Shown one piece after another: positions 7,289-16,673 of a stretch of 64,000 nucleotides of DNA (position 1 is the first letter of the stretch; each line of letters starts with the position of its first letter). The translations under genes and the position numbers were made by a program. Source of the stretch: Pseudomonas huaxiensis (GTDB lineage Bacteria; Pseudomonadota; Gammaproteobacteria; Pseudomonadales; Pseudomonadaceae); NCBI RefSeq assembly GCF_003231275.1, contig NZ_QKVL01000001.1:1-64000 (forward strand), read 5' to 3'. Under the pieces are notes generated by a model. The model saw only the letters and a list, made by a program, of their open reading frames with translations, was not told where the DNA came from and ran no database searches.

Positions 7289-9157
7289 GTGATGCTGAAC
7301 AAAACTCCTCTATGGAAATGCGCACTGATCCTGGTGGTACTGGTGATCGGTTTTATTTATTCCGCTCCCAATCTCTACCCTGACGATCCGGCTATCCAGG
7401 TCAGCGGCGCCAGCACTGCGCTGCAGGTCAACCAGGCCGATCTGGACCGTGTCAGCAAGGCGCTGGTCGATGCCGGGATCGCGGTCAAGGGCGCAAACTT
7501 GGGTGAAAATGGTCGGGGCGCGCTGCTGCGTCTGACCAAGCAGGAAGACCAGCTTCCCGCCAAGGATGTTGTGCGCAAGGCACTGGGCGACGATTACGTG
7601 GTGGCGCTGAACCTGGCCCCGACCACGCCAAAATGGCTGCGCAGCGTCGGTGCTCATCCGATGAAGCTGGGTCTGGACCTTTCCGGTGGTGTGCACTTCC
7701 TTCTTGAAGTGGACATGGAAAAGGCCATGCAAGCGCGCCTGAAAGTCTACGAAGGTGAAGTGAAGAGCCTGCTGCGCAAGGAGCGTGTGCGCTACCGCAG
7801 CCTGCCGCAACAGGATGGTGGCATCCAGTTGGGCTTCTCCGACGATGCGTCCCGCGAACAGGCCCGCAGCCTGATCCGCAAGAATTTCAACGATTTCGAC
7901 CTGACCACCAACGAGCGTAACGACCTGTTCGTGCTGCGCCTGGCGATCACGCCGGCGAAGATCACGGAAATCCGTGAATACTCGATCAAGCAGAACCTGA
8001 CCACGGTACGTAACCGCGTCAACGAGCTGGGCGTCGCCGAGCCACTGGTTCAGCGCCAGGGTGCCAACCGCATCGTGGTTGAGCTGCCGGGTGTGCAGGA
8101 CACCGCCGAAGCCAAGCGTATTCTCGGCAAGACCGCCAACCTGGAATTCCGCCTGGGCGCCGAGCCTGGTGCGTCGAAAGCCACGACCGAGGTCTTCGAG
8201 TTCCGTGAAGGCGGCCGCTCCGCGCCAGTCGAGCGTGGTCTGATCATCACCGGTGACCAGGTTACCGATGCCCAGGCCAGCTATGACGAGCACGGCCGTC
8301 CGCAGGTGAACATCCGTCTCGATGGCCACGGCGGCGAGCTGATGAGCCGCGCGACCCGCAGCAACGTCGGTCGCAGCATGGCGGTGATCTTCATCGAACA
8401 GCGTCCGATGACTCGCTACGAGAAGCAGGTGGTCGACAGCGTCGAGAAAGACGTAGCGATCCAGACCTTCAAGGAAGAGAAGAAGATCATCAGCCTGGCG
8501 ACCATCCAGTCGCCGCTGGGCAGTCAGTTCCGTATTACCGGCCTGAACGGCCAGGGTGAATCGTCCGAACTGGCCCTGCTGCTGCGTGCCGGTGGCCTGG
8601 CTGCGCCGATGTACTTCGCTGAAGAGCGCACCATTGGTCCGAGCCTGGGTGCTGACAACATCACCAAGGGTATCGATGCGTCGCTGTGGGGCATGCTGTT
8701 CGTCTCGCTGTTCATCATGGCCATCTACCGGTTCTTCGGTCTGATCGCCACCGTCGCCCTGGCGGGCAACATGGTCCTGCTGCTGGCACTGATGTCGGTG
8801 CTTGGCGCGACCCTGACGCTGCCTGGTATCGCCGGTATCGTGTTGACCATGGGTATGGCGGTGGACGCCAACGTGCTGATCTTCTCGCGTATCCGTGAGG
8901 AGCTGGCCAACGGGATGTCCGTGCAGCGCGCCATCAACGAAGGTTTCGACCGTGCCTACACGGCGATTCTCGACGCCAACCTCACGACGTTGTTGGTCGG
9001 CGGCATCCTTTTCGCAATGGGCACCGGCCCGGTCAAGGGCTTCGCGGTCACCATGTCGCTGGGTATCTTCACCTCGATGTTCACTGCCATCATGGTTACC
9101 CGTGCGATCGTCAACGGGATCTATGGCGGGCGTGACTTCAAGAAGCTGTGGATTTAA
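7289..9157 (+). CDS. secD: Protein translocase subunit SecD
   Basis: 622 residues, usual for gammaproteobacteria. An N-terminal membrane anchor is followed by a large periplasmic P1 domain that begins near the LGLDLSGGVHFLLEV motif (about residues 126-140). Five C-terminal membrane helices carry GMAVDANVLIFSRIREE, the conserved RND-type proton-path region. SecD with SecF uses the proton gradient to complete translocation through SecYEG. The gene starts after a GGCGGCGTG leader and is followed within 9 bp by secF. Confidence 0.97.
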   Translation: MMLNKTPLWKCALILVVLVIGFIYSAPNLYPDDPAIQVSGASTALQVNQADLDRVSKALVDAGIAVKGANLGENGRGALLRLTKQEDQLPAKDVVRKALGDDYVVALNLAPTTPKWLRSVGAHPMKLGLDLSGGVHFLLEVDMEKAMQARLKVYEGEVKSLLRKERVRYRSLPQQDGGIQLGFSDDASREQARSLIRKNFNDFDLTTNERNDLFVLRLAITPAKITEIREYSIKQNLTTVRNRVNELGVAEPLVQRQGANRIVVELPGVQDTAEAKRILGKTANLEFRLGAEPGASKATTEVFEFREGGRSAPVERGLIITGDQVTDAQASYDEHGRPQVNIRLDGHGGELMSRATRSNVGRSMAVIFIEQRPMTRYEKQVVDSVEKDVAIQTFKEEKKIISLATIQSPLGSQFRITGLNGQGESSELALLLRAGGLAAPMYFAEERTIGPSLGADNITKGIDASLWGMLFVSLFIMAIYRFFGLIATVALAGNMVLLLALMSVLGATLTLPGIAGIVLTMGMAVDANVLIFSRIREELANGMSVQRAINEGFDRAYTAILDANLTTLLVGGILFAMGTGPVKGFAVTMSLGIFTSMFTAIMVTRAIVNGIYGGRDFKKLWI

Positions 9158-9166
9158 GGGGCTGCC

Positions 9167-10078
9167 ATGCTACGTACGATCAACTTCATGGGCGTGCGCA
9201 ATATTGCGTTCGCCATCACCATGCTCCTTACCGTTCTGGCGTTGTTCAGCTGGTTCCACAAAGGGCTGAACTTCGGCCTGGACTTCACCGGCGGTACGCT
9301 CATCGAGCTGACCTACGAGCGTCCGGCTGATCTGACCCAGGTTCGCGAAGAGCTGGTCAAGTCCGGCTTCCACGACGCCGTGGTGCAGAGCTTCGGTGCG
9401 ACTACTGACCTGCTGGTGCGGATGCCGGGCGATGACCCGCTGCTGGGCAACCGCGTTTCCGAGGCGTTGCAGAAGGCCGGCGGCGACAACCCGGCGACCG
9501 TCAAGCGCGTCGAGTTCGTCGGCCCGCAGGTCGGCGAGGAACTGCGTGACCAGGGTGGCCTCGGCATGCTCCTGGCGCTGGGCGGGATCATGATCTACCT
9601 GGCCTTCCGCTTTCAGTGGAAGTTCGCGGTCGGCGCGATCATCTCGCTGATCCACGACGTGGTCGTGACCATGGGTATCCTGTCGTTCTTCCAGATCACC
9701 TTCGACCTGACGGTGCTGGCGGCGGTACTGGCGATCATCGGTTACTCGCTCAACGACACCATCGTCGTGTTCGACCGGGTTCGCGAGAACTTCCGGGTAC
9801 TGCGCAAGGCAACGCTGATCGAGAACATCAACATCTCGACCACCCAGACCTTGCTGCGTACCGTGGCGACCTCGGTGTCGACCTTGCTGGCCATCGCCGC
9901 ACTGCTGTTCTTCGGCGGCGACAACCTGTACGGCTTCTCCGTGGCGCTGCTGGTAGGTGTTCTGGCGGGTACTTACTCGTCGATCTACATCGCCAACGTG
10001 GTGCTGATCTGGCTGAACCTGAGCACCGAAGACCTGATTCCTCCGGTTAAAACCGAAGGTGTGGACGAGCGTCCATAA
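9167..10078 (+). CDS. secF: Protein translocase subunit SecF
   Basis: 303 residues. One N-terminal helix, a short periplasmic domain starting GLNFGLDFTGGTLIEL (about 29-45), then five helices with SLNDTIVVFDRVREN, the SecF counterpart of the SecD GMAVDAN block. It works as a pair with SecD at the inner membrane. The gene ends the yajC-secD-secF unit and is followed by a strong terminator. Confidence 0.97.
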   Translation: MLRTINFMGVRNIAFAITMLLTVLALFSWFHKGLNFGLDFTGGTLIELTYERPADLTQVREELVKSGFHDAVVQSFGATTDLLVRMPGDDPLLGNRVSEALQKAGGDNPATVKRVEFVGPQVGEELRDQGGLGMLLALGGIMIYLAFRFQWKFAVGAIISLIHDVVVTMGILSFFQITFDLTVLAAVLAIIGYSLNDTIVVFDRVRENFRVLRKATLIENINISTTQTLLRTVATSVSTLLAIAALLFFGGDNLYGFSVALLVGVLAGTYSSIYIANVVLIWLNLSTEDLIPPVKTEGVDERP

Positions 10079-10108
10079 GGCTTTTTCCTACGCCTCAGGC
10101 GGAAGAGG

Positions 10109-10142
10109 AAGGCGCGAGTATTGAACTCGCGCCTTTTTTTTT
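10109..10142 (+). terminator. Terminator of the queA-secF unit
   Basis: AAGGCGCGAGT pairs with ACTCGCGCCTT over a short loop, followed by nine T residues, 30 bp after the secF stop. Confidence 0.93.
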
Positions 10143-10197
10143 GCTCCAAGGCTGGGAGAAGCGCGGGTAAAACCCGCAGGTAAATCAGGAGGTTCAC

Positions 10198-10746
10198 GTG
10201 AATAAGTCGATGCTGGTGGGTGCGGTACTGGGTGCTGTCGGTGTGACTGCCGGAGGTGCTGTCGCGACCTACAGCCTGGTCAACAGCGGGCCGGAATACG
10301 CCCAGGTGCTGGGTGTGCAGCCGGTCAAGCAGACTGTGAAGACGCCACGGGAAGTCTGCAAGGATGTGACGGTTACGCGGCAGAAGCCCGTGCAGGACCA
10401 GCACCAGATCGCCGGTACCGTGCTCGGTGCGGTGGCGGGCGGGTTGCTCGGCAATCAGATCGGTGGCGGCACCGGCAAGAAGATCGCCACGGTGGCCGGT
10501 GCGGTTGGCGGCGGTTATGCCGGTAACAAGGTTCAGGAGAACATGCAGAACAACGACACCTACTCCACGACACAGACCCGTTGCAACACGGTCAATGACG
10601 TCAGCGAGAAGGTGGTTGGCTATGACGTGAAGTATTCGGTGGGCGAGAAGGTCGGTCAGGTGCGCATGGACCGTGACCCTGGGTCGCAGATTCCGCTGGA
10701 TAAGCAGGGCAATCTGGTTTTGGGGCAGGCGCAGCCGGCTCAGTGA
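10198..10746 (+). CDS. Glycine-zipper envelope protein
   Basis: 182 residues, starting at GTG 10198 after a GGAGG site. A hydrophobic Gly/Ala-rich N-terminus (residues 5-25) could be an uncleaved signal anchor. The middle carries a glycine-zipper 2TM block (GTVLGAVAGGLLGNQIGGGTG and VAGAVGGGYAGNKVQ, about residues 76-116), as in outer-membrane-associated SlyB/YcfJ-type proteins. Two cysteines (C59 region and C124 region) flank the zipper and could form a periplasmic disulfide. Function is not established, and an envelope role is inferred. It stands alone between a terminator and a REP pair. Confidence 0.8.
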   Translation: MNKSMLVGAVLGAVGVTAGGAVATYSLVNSGPEYAQVLGVQPVKQTVKTPREVCKDVTVTRQKPVQDQHQIAGTVLGAVAGGLLGNQIGGGTGKKIATVAGAVGGGYAGNKVQENMQNNDTYSTTQTRCNTVNDVSEKVVGYDVKYSVGEKVGQVRMDRDPGSQIPLDKQGNLVLGQAQPAQ

Positions 10747-10752
10747 CCCGTA

Positions 10753-10831
10753 GGCCTCATCGCTGGCAAGCCAGCTCCCACAAGGGCGGTGTACAGATCC
10801 TTGTGGGAGCTGGCTTGCCAGCGATGAGGCC
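10753..10831. repeat. Perfect inverted REP pair (REPIN)
   Basis: Two 32-bp arms, 10753-10784 and 10800-10831, are perfect reverse complements around a 15-bp loop. The core is CGCTGGCAAGCCAGCTCCCA. The pair sits between convergent genes, as REP elements usually do. Confidence 0.92.
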
Positions 10832-10847
10832 CCAAAAAATCCAGCCC

Positions 10848-10877
10848 AAAAAAAAGCACCTCGAAAGGTGCTTTTTT
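10848..10877 (-). terminator. suhB terminator
   Basis: AAAGCACCT and AGGTGCTTT arms with flanking A and T tracts lie 18 bp past the suhB stop on the minus strand. It is symmetrical and may also serve plus-strand readthrough. Confidence 0.85.
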
Positions 10878-10894
10878 CATGCCCGGCTAAAAAC

Positions 10895-11710
10895 TCAGCG
10901 CTTGACCGAAGGCGGCAGGTGCGGCTGGATAGCCGTCAGCACAGCCTTGAAGCACTTGATGTTGCCGGCAACGACGTGGCCTTTCTCGAGGAAGTCGTGA
11001 CCACCGGTGAAGTCGCTCACCAGGCCGCCCGCTTCCTGGATCAGCAGCGCGCCCGCAGCCATGTCCCATTCGGACAGGCCCGACTCCCAGAAGGCGTCGA
11101 AACGACCAGCGGCAACGTAGGCCAGGTCCAGGCTGGCGGAACCGGCGCGGCGGATGCCGGCGGTCTGGCCGACCAGAGCGCGGAACATGCCCAGGTAGTT
11201 GTCCAGGTATTCCATCTGGTTGTCACGGAACGGGAAACCGGTGCCGAGCAGGGCGCCTTCCAGGCTGGTGCGCGAGCTGACACGCAGGCGACGGCCGTTC
11301 AGCTGGGCGCCACGGCCACGGCTGGCGGTGAATTCTTCCTGGCGAACCGGGTCCAGTACGACGGCGTGCTCAAGGCGGCCGCGGTATTTGCAGGCGATGC
11401 TGACAGCAAAGTGAGGAACGCCACGCAGGAAGTTGGTGGTGCCATCGAGTGGGTCGATGATCCACAGGTAGTCTTCGCCTTCACCGCTGCCGGCGTGCAG
11501 GCCGGTCTCTTCGCCTTGGATGGCGTGGGTCGGGTAGGCTTTGCGCAGCGCTTCGATGATGACTTTCTCGGCGGCGCGATCAACTTCGGACACGTAATCC
11601 TTGGCGTCCTTCTCATCAACCTTGATGGTATCCAGGCGCTCGATTGAGCGGAAAATCAGTTCGCTGGCGCTGCGGGCGGCGCGCAGCGCGATATTCAGCA
11701 TGGGCTGCAT
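10895..11710 (-). CDS. suhB: Inositol-1-monophosphatase SuhB
   Basis: 271 residues. It carries the Li-sensitive phosphatase signature: metal-binding GEE near residue 67, WIIDPLDGTTNF near residues 83-94, and a C-terminal SEWDMAAGALLIQEAGG block. In Enterobacteria SuhB also takes part in rRNA transcription antitermination, and in Pseudomonas it affects virulence regulation. Which role dominates here cannot be read from sequence. The gene diverges from trmJ across a 145-bp promoter region. Confidence 0.93.
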   Translation of the reverse strand: MQPMLNIALRAARSASELIFRSIERLDTIKVDEKDAKDYVSEVDRAAEKVIIEALRKAYPTHAIQGEETGLHAGSGEGEDYLWIIDPLDGTTNFLRGVPHFAVSIACKYRGRLEHAVVLDPVRQEEFTASRGRGAQLNGRRLRVSSRTSLEGALLGTGFPFRDNQMEYLDNYLGMFRALVGQTAGIRRAGSASLDLAYVAAGRFDAFWESGLSEWDMAAGALLIQEAGGLVSDFTGGHDFLEKGHVVAGNIKCFKAVLTAIQPHLPPSVKR

Positions 11711-11855
11711 GGACGTTTCACCTGAGTGTTAAAGAAAGCCGCACATTCTATCAGAAAACTTTCCGGGCAGAAGGGCAACATTTGCTTACGTAGCTTAATG
11801 GCGGTCGCTTCTGTAAGATTTGCTCCCCTCTTTTTAGTGTCTGAGAGCGCCTGCC

Positions 11856-12617
11856 GTGCTGGAAAATATTCGTGTCGTTCTGGTTTGTACCAGCCACCCC
11901 GGCAATATCGGAGGCGCTGCGCGTGCCATGAAGAACATGGGCCTGTCGCGGCTGGTGCTGGTGAGTCCTGCGGACTTCCCGTCGCCCGAGGCCAGCGCGC
12001 GCGCCTCCGGCGCTGACGATGTGCTGGCGGGTGCCCAGGTAGTTTCCACCCTTGAAGATGCGCTGGTCGGCTGCACCCTGGTGATCGGCACCAGCGCGCG
12101 CAGTCGCAGCCTGCCCTGGCCGATGCTCGAACCGCGCGAGTGCGGCACCGAAGTTACCGGACGAGCGGCGCAGGGCGAGCAGGTCGCCCTGGTCTTCGGT
12201 CGTGAACACGCCGGCCTGACCAATGAAGAACTGCAGCGATGCCATTACCACGTGCACATCCCGTCCAATCCGGATTTCAGCTCGCTGAACCTGGCGGCGG
12301 CGGTGCAGGTGCTGAGCTACGAGGTCCGCACGGCCTGGCTGGCGCAGGCGTCGCAGACGGAAAAAGTGGAGAAGGATGAGTCGGTCGAAGAACTGGCCAC
12401 CATGGATGAGATGGAGCGGTTCTACGGGCACCTGGAAGACACGCTGGTGCAGATCGGTTTCCTCGATCCGTCCCGGCCCAAGCACCTGATGCCGCGTCTG
12501 CGTCGCCTGTTCGGGCGCAGCGCGGTGAATCGTTCGGAAATGAGTATTTTGCGCGGCATCCTCACCGAAACCCAGAAAGCGGCCCGGGGCGATGCACACA
12601 AGCGGAAGGATCAATAA
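11856..12617 (+). CDS. trmJ: tRNA (cytidine/uridine-2'-O-)-methyltransferase TrmJ
   Basis: 253 residues from GTG 11856. This is a SPOUT methyltransferase: [23 protein letters not shown] at the N-terminus, [17 protein letters not shown] near residue 108 and [22 protein letters not shown] near residue 131 form the SAM-binding knot. TrmJ 2'-O-methylates position 32 of several tRNAs. Its stop overlaps the cysE start by one base, so the two are cotranscribed. Confidence 0.94.
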   Translation: MLENIRVVLVCTSHPGNIGGAARAMKNMGLSRLVLVSPADFPSPEASARASGADDVLAGAQVVSTLEDALVGCTLVIGTSARSRSLPWPMLEPRECGTEVTGRAAQGEQVALVFGREHAGLTNEELQRCHYHVHIPSNPDFSSLNLAAAVQVLSYEVRTAWLAQASQTEKVEKDESVEELATMDEMERFYGHLEDTLVQIGFLDPSRPKHLMPRLRRLFGRSAVNRSEMSILRGILTETQKAARGDAHKRKDQ

Positions 12618-13399
12618 TGTTCGAGCGTCTGCGTGAAGATATCCAAAGCGTATTCCACCGTGACCCGGCGGCACGCAATGCCTTTGAGGTGCTGACCTGC
12701 TATCCGGGCATGCACGCGATCTGGCTGCACCGCGCGGCGCATTGTCTGTGGAAGAAAGACTGGAAGTGGCTGGCCCGGCTGGTGTCGAACTTTGGCCGCT
12801 GGATGACCGGTATCGAGATCCACCCGGGCGCGAAGGTCGGTCGGCGCTTCTTCATCGACCATGGCATGGGTATCGTGATCGGCGAGACCGCCGAGATCGG
12901 CGACGATGTCACCCTGTACCAGGGCGTCACCCTCGGCGGCACCAGCTGGAACAAGGGCAAGCGCCATCCGACCCTGGAAGACGGCGTGGTCGTCGGCGCT
13001 GGCGCCAAGGTGCTCGGCCCGTTCACAGTGGGTGCCGGAGCCAAGATCGGCTCCAATGCAGTGGTCACCAAGGCCGTGCCGGCCGGTGCTACGGCGGTAG
13101 GGATCCCGGGGCGGATCATCGTCAAGTCCGATGTCGAGCAGGAGGCCCGGCGCAAGGCCATGGCCGAGAAGATCGGCTTCGATGCCTACGGCGTCAGCGA
13201 AGACATGCCCGACCCGGTGGCCCGTGCCATTGGTCAGTTGCTCGATCACTTGCAAGCGGTGGACGGGCGCCTGGAAGACATGTGCGGTGCGCTGAAGAAC
13301 CTCGGCAGCGACTACTGCGCCAAGGAGCTTCCGGCCTTGCATGAAGAAGATTTCGCCTGCGTCAAAGGCGAGGTTCGCAGCGACGCGCCGACGCATTGA
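12617..13399 (+). CDS. cysE: Serine O-acetyltransferase
   Basis: 260 residues. An N-terminal helical region is followed by left-handed beta-helix hexapeptide repeats: [43 protein letters not shown], and [27 protein letters not shown]. CysE makes O-acetylserine, the first step of cysteine synthesis. The C-terminal extension (about 80 residues after the helix) is typical of the Pseudomonas/Azotobacter form. It lies directly before the isc operon, linking cysteine supply to Fe-S assembly by position only. Confidence 0.94.
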   Translation: MFERLREDIQSVFHRDPAARNAFEVLTCYPGMHAIWLHRAAHCLWKKDWKWLARLVSNFGRWMTGIEIHPGAKVGRRFFIDHGMGIVIGETAEIGDDVTLYQGVTLGGTSWNKGKRHPTLEDGVVVGAGAKVLGPFTVGAGAKIGSNAVVTKAVPAGATAVGIPGRIIVKSDVEQEARRKAMAEKIGFDAYGVSEDMPDPVARAIGQLLDHLQAVDGRLEDMCGALKNLGSDYCAKELPALHEEDFACVKGEVRSDAPTH

Positions 13400-13470
13400 C
13401 AGGTCGTTCGTTACAAGGGGCGTGTGCTCACGCCCTGACTTTGCTATGATCGCGCCCGCCGTTCAGGCGC

Positions 13471-13528
13471 AATCCCGACTAAAGCAGTAGGTCTTATAGT
13501 TGACTTAAATGCTCGGGAATCGCATACT
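13471..13528 (+). promoter_or_regulatory. iscR promoter with tandem IscR type-1-like operators
   Basis: TTGACT (13500-13505), 17 bp, CATACT (13523-13528) form a sigma-70 promoter. ATAGTTGACTTAAATGCTCG (from 13496) overlaps the -35 and fits the type-1 operator pattern bound by [2Fe-2S]-IscR. A second, weaker match with GACTAAAGCAGTAGG lies at 13471-13495. This is the expected autoregulatory layout of an isc operon. Confidence 0.7.
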
Positions 13529-13565
13529 CGCACACATCCTGTAACTCCCGTGGTATCAAATAGCC

Positions 13566-14057
13566 ATGCGACTGACTACTAAAGGCCGATACGCCGTGAC
13601 TGCCATGCTTGACCTGGCACTGCACGCGCAAAATGGGCCGGTGTCCCTGGCCGACATCTCTGAGCGCCAAGGCATTTCCCTCTCTTATCTGGAGCAGTTG
13701 TTCGCCAAACTGCGCCGCGCCAATCTGGTTTCCAGTGTGCGTGGTCCAGGCGGTGGCTATCAGCTCTCGCGAGTCATGGAAAGCATCCAGGTGGCCCAGG
13801 TTATCGATGCGGTCAATGAATCGGTCGACGCAACCCGTTGCCAAGGCCTCGGCGATTGCCATGCCGGCGACACCTGCCTGACCCACCACTTGTGGTGCGA
13901 CCTCAGTGCACGAATCCACGAATTCCTCAGCGGAATCAGCCTGGCCGACCTAGTGACCCGTCGAGAGGTCCAGGAAGTGGCCCAGCGCCAGGACCTGCGC
14001 CGCATTGCCGGCCGAGCCCCGCATCTGGACAAGATTGAAACGTCCGCCGTCGAATGA
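13566..14057 (+). CDS. iscR: Fe-S cluster-sensing regulator IscR
   Basis: 163 residues, Rrf2 family. An N-terminal winged helix ([20 protein letters not shown], then [18 protein letters not shown]) precedes the cluster ligands C92, C98 and C104 with H107. The holo-protein represses the isc operon, and the apo-form acts at other sites. The tandem operators upstream imply autoregulation. It is the first gene of an intact isc operon running to iscX. Confidence 0.97.
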   Translation: MRLTTKGRYAVTAMLDLALHAQNGPVSLADISERQGISLSYLEQLFAKLRRANLVSSVRGPGGGYQLSRVMESIQVAQVIDAVNESVDATRCQGLGDCHAGDTCLTHHLWCDLSARIHEFLSGISLADLVTRREVQEVAQRQDLRRIAGRAPHLDKIETSAVE

Positions 14058-14100
14058 CCGTTTCGAACGAGCGACGCGCCTGCCTGATAGGAGAGATTCA

Positions 14101-15315
14101 ATGAAGTTGCCGATCTACCTCGATTACTCCGCGACCACTCCGGTCGACCCACGTGTCGCCCAGAAGATGAGCGAATGCCTGCTGGTCGACGGGAACTTCG
14201 GTAACCCGGCGTCGCGCTCCCACGTCTTCGGCTGGAAAGCTGAAGAGTCGGTCGAAAACGCTCGCCGCCAGGTCGCTGACCTGGTCAATGCCGACCCACG
14301 CGAAATCGTCTGGACCAGCGGTGCCACCGAGTCCGACAACCTGGCGTTGAAAGGTGTCGCGCACTTCTACAGCACCAAGGGCAAGCACATCATCACCTCC
14401 AAGATCGAGCACAAAGCGGTCCTGGACAGCACTCGCCAACTCGAGCGCGAAGGCTTCGAAGTCACTTACCTCGAGCCTGGCAGCGACGGCCTGATCACTC
14501 CGGCCATGATCGAAGCGGTCCTGCGCGACGACACCATCCTCGTGTCGATCATGCATGTGAACAACGAGATCGGCACCATCAACGACATCGCCGCCATCGG
14601 TGAACTGACCCGCTCCCGCGGTGTGATGTTCCACGTCGATGCGGCTCAGTCCACTGGCAAGGTCGAGATCGACCTGCAGAAGCTGAAAGTCGACCTGATG
14701 TCCTTCTCCGCCCACAAGACCTACGGCCCGAAAGGTATTGGCGCGCTGTACGTCAGCCGCAAGCCGCGGGTTCGCCTGGAAGCTGCCATGCACGGCGGTG
14801 GTCATGAGCGCGGCATGCGTTCGGGCACCCTGGCGACCCACCAGATCGTCGGCATGGGCGAAGCCTTCGCCGTCGCCAAAGAGCTGATGGCCAGCGAGAA
14901 CGTGCGTATCAAGGCCCTGAGCGATCGCTTCTTCAAACAGGTCGAAGGCCTGGAAGAGCTGTACGTCAACGGCAGCCTGACCGCGCGTATCCCGCACAAC
15001 CTGAACCTGAGCTTCAACTACGTCGAAGGCGAGTCGCTGATCATGGCGCTCAAGGACCTGGCCGTATCGTCTGGTTCCGCGTGCACTTCGGCATCCCTCG
15101 AGCCGTCCTATGTCCTGCGTGCCCTGGGCCGCAACGACGAACTGGCGCACAGCTCGATCCGCTTCACCTTCGGTCGCTTCACCACCGAAGAAGAAATCGA
15201 CTACGCCGCGCAGAAGGTCTGCGAGGCCGTTACCAAGCTGCGCGAATTGTCGCCGCTGTGGGATATGTACAAAGACGGCGTCGACATCTCCAAGATCGAG
15301 TGGGCTGCGCACTAA
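14101..15315 (+). CDS. iscS: Cysteine desulfurase IscS
   Basis: 404 residues from ATG 14101, preceded by AGGAGA. The frame is open further upstream but [14 protein letters not shown] is the family start. The PLP lysine is in [12 protein letters not shown] (K206 by family numbering) and the active cysteine is in [13 protein letters not shown] (C328). IscS takes sulfur from cysteine and passes it to IscU and to tRNA-thiolation enzymes. It is a homodimer in the cytosol. Confidence 0.97.
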   Translation: MKLPIYLDYSATTPVDPRVAQKMSECLLVDGNFGNPASRSHVFGWKAEESVENARRQVADLVNADPREIVWTSGATESDNLALKGVAHFYSTKGKHIITSKIEHKAVLDSTRQLEREGFEVTYLEPGSDGLITPAMIEAVLRDDTILVSIMHVNNEIGTINDIAAIGELTRSRGVMFHVDAAQSTGKVEIDLQKLKVDLMSFSAHKTYGPKGIGALYVSRKPRVRLEAAMHGGGHERGMRSGTLATHQIVGMGEAFAVAKELMASENVRIKALSDRFFKQVEGLEELYVNGSLTARIPHNLNLSFNYVEGESLIMALKDLAVSSGSACTSASLEPSYVLRALGRNDELAHSSIRFTFGRFTTEEEIDYAAQKVCEAVTKLRELSPLWDMYKDGVDISKIEWAAH

Positions 15316-15361
15316 GTAGTCGCCGGCAAGAGCGGCTCTCTGATGAGGAAGGAATTGCACC

Positions 15362-15748
15362 ATGGCATACAGTGAAAAGGTCATCGACCACTACGAAAAC
15401 CCGCGCAACGTCGGCAAGATGAATGCCGAAGACCCGGATGTTGGCACCGGCATGGTCGGCGCTCCGGCGTGCGGCGACGTGATGCGCCTGCAGATCAAGG
15501 TCAACGAGCAGGGCGTCATCGAAGACGCCAAGTTCAAGACCTACGGCTGTGGTTCGGCCATCGCTTCCAGCTCCCTCGCCACCGAGTGGATGAAGGGCAA
15601 GACCCTGGACGAAGCCGAGACCATCAAGAACACGCAGCTGGCCGAAGAACTGGCCCTGCCGCCGGTCAAGATCCACTGCTCGGTACTCGCCGAAGACGCC
15701 ATCAAGGCGGCCGTTCGCGATTACAAGCAGAAGAAAGGTCTGATCTGA
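15362..15748 (+). CDS. iscU: Fe-S cluster scaffold IscU
   Basis: 128 residues. The three cluster cysteines C37 (PACGD), C63 (YGCGSAIASSS) and C106 (KIHCSVLAED) are present, as is the LPPVK motif that HscA recognises just before C106. IscU builds [2Fe-2S] clusters with sulfur from IscS. Confidence 0.98.
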   Translation: MAYSEKVIDHYENPRNVGKMNAEDPDVGTGMVGAPACGDVMRLQIKVNEQGVIEDAKFKTYGCGSAIASSSLATEWMKGKTLDEAETIKNTQLAEELALPPVKIHCSVLAEDAIKAAVRDYKQKKGLI

Positions 15749-15777
15749 ACCACCTTCAGCAGGTTTAAGGAGTCTCG

Positions 15778-16101
15778 ATGGCTATCAGCATGACAGAAGC
15801 CGCCGCCAACCACGTGCGGCGCTCCCTCGAAGGACGCGGCAAGGGTGACGGCGTTCGCCTGGGTGTCCGTACTACCGGCTGCTCCGGTCTGGCCTACGTG
15901 CTGGAGTTCGTTGACGAGCCGAACGGCGAAGACGAAGTGTTCGAAAGTCACGGTGTGAAAGTGATCATCGACCCGAAAAGTCTGGTGTACCTCGACGGCA
16001 CCGAGCTGGACTTCGTCAAGGAAGGGTTGAACGAAGGCTTCAAGTTCAACAACCCCAACGTGCGCGGTGAGTGTGGCTGCGGCGAAAGCTTCAACGTCTG
16101 A
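15778..16101 (+). CDS. iscA: A-type Fe-S carrier IscA
   Basis: 107 residues with the three conserved cysteines, C35 (TTGCSGLAY) and C99/C101 (GECGCGESF). It carries clusters from IscU to apo-targets. It precedes hscB, whose GTG lies 9 bp after the iscA stop. Confidence 0.97.
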   Translation: MAISMTEAAANHVRRSLEGRGKGDGVRLGVRTTGCSGLAYVLEFVDEPNGEDEVFESHGVKVIIDPKSLVYLDGTELDFVKEGLNEGFKFNNPNVRGECGCGESFNV

Positions 16102-16109
16102 GGCTGCGC

Positions 16110-16631
16110 GTGGGTACTCCTTGTCATTTCGCCCTGTTTGAACTGCAGCCGGACTTCCGTCTGGACCTCGAGCAACTGGCCGCCCGCTACCGCGAGCTGG
16201 CCCGTGCCGTGCATCCAGACCGGTTCGCCGATGCGTCCGAGCGCGAACAGCGCCTGGCGCTGGAGCGGTCCGCTGGTCTCAACGATGCCTATCAGACCCT
16301 CAAGAGCGCGCCCCGTCGGGCGCGTTACCTGTTGGCGCTCGGCGGCCATGAAGTGCCGCAGGAAGTCACCGTCCACGATCCCGAGTTTCTCTTCCAGCAG
16401 ATGCAGTGGCGCGAAGAGCTCGAAGACCTTCAGGACAGTGCCGACCTCGATGGCCTGGCCGCGTTCAAGCGCCGCCTGAAAGCCGCCTCCGAAGCCCTCA
16501 ACGAGGAGTTCGCCGCTTGCTGGAACGACGCCGCGCAGCGTGAACAGGCCGAACGCCTGATGCGCCGCATGCAGTTCCTCGACAAGCTCGCCTACGAAGT
16601 GCGCCAGCTGGAAGAGCGCCTCGACGATTAA
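16110..16631 (+). CDS. hscB: J-domain co-chaperone HscB
   Basis: 173 residues from GTG 16110 ([15 protein letters not shown]). The frame stays open into iscA but the family begins here. The J domain holds the HPD motif (AVHPDRF, about residue 36), and the C-terminal three-helix bundle binds IscU. HscB delivers IscU to HscA and stimulates its ATPase. Confidence 0.95.
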   Translation: MGTPCHFALFELQPDFRLDLEQLAARYRELARAVHPDRFADASEREQRLALERSAGLNDAYQTLKSAPRRARYLLALGGHEVPQEVTVHDPEFLFQQMQWREELEDLQDSADLDGLAAFKRRLKAASEALNEEFAACWNDAAQREQAERLMRRMQFLDKLAYEVRQLEERLDD

Positions 16632-16673
16632 CCCGGTGCCGCCCCTGGCGACACCCCTGGTATTCAGATAAGC

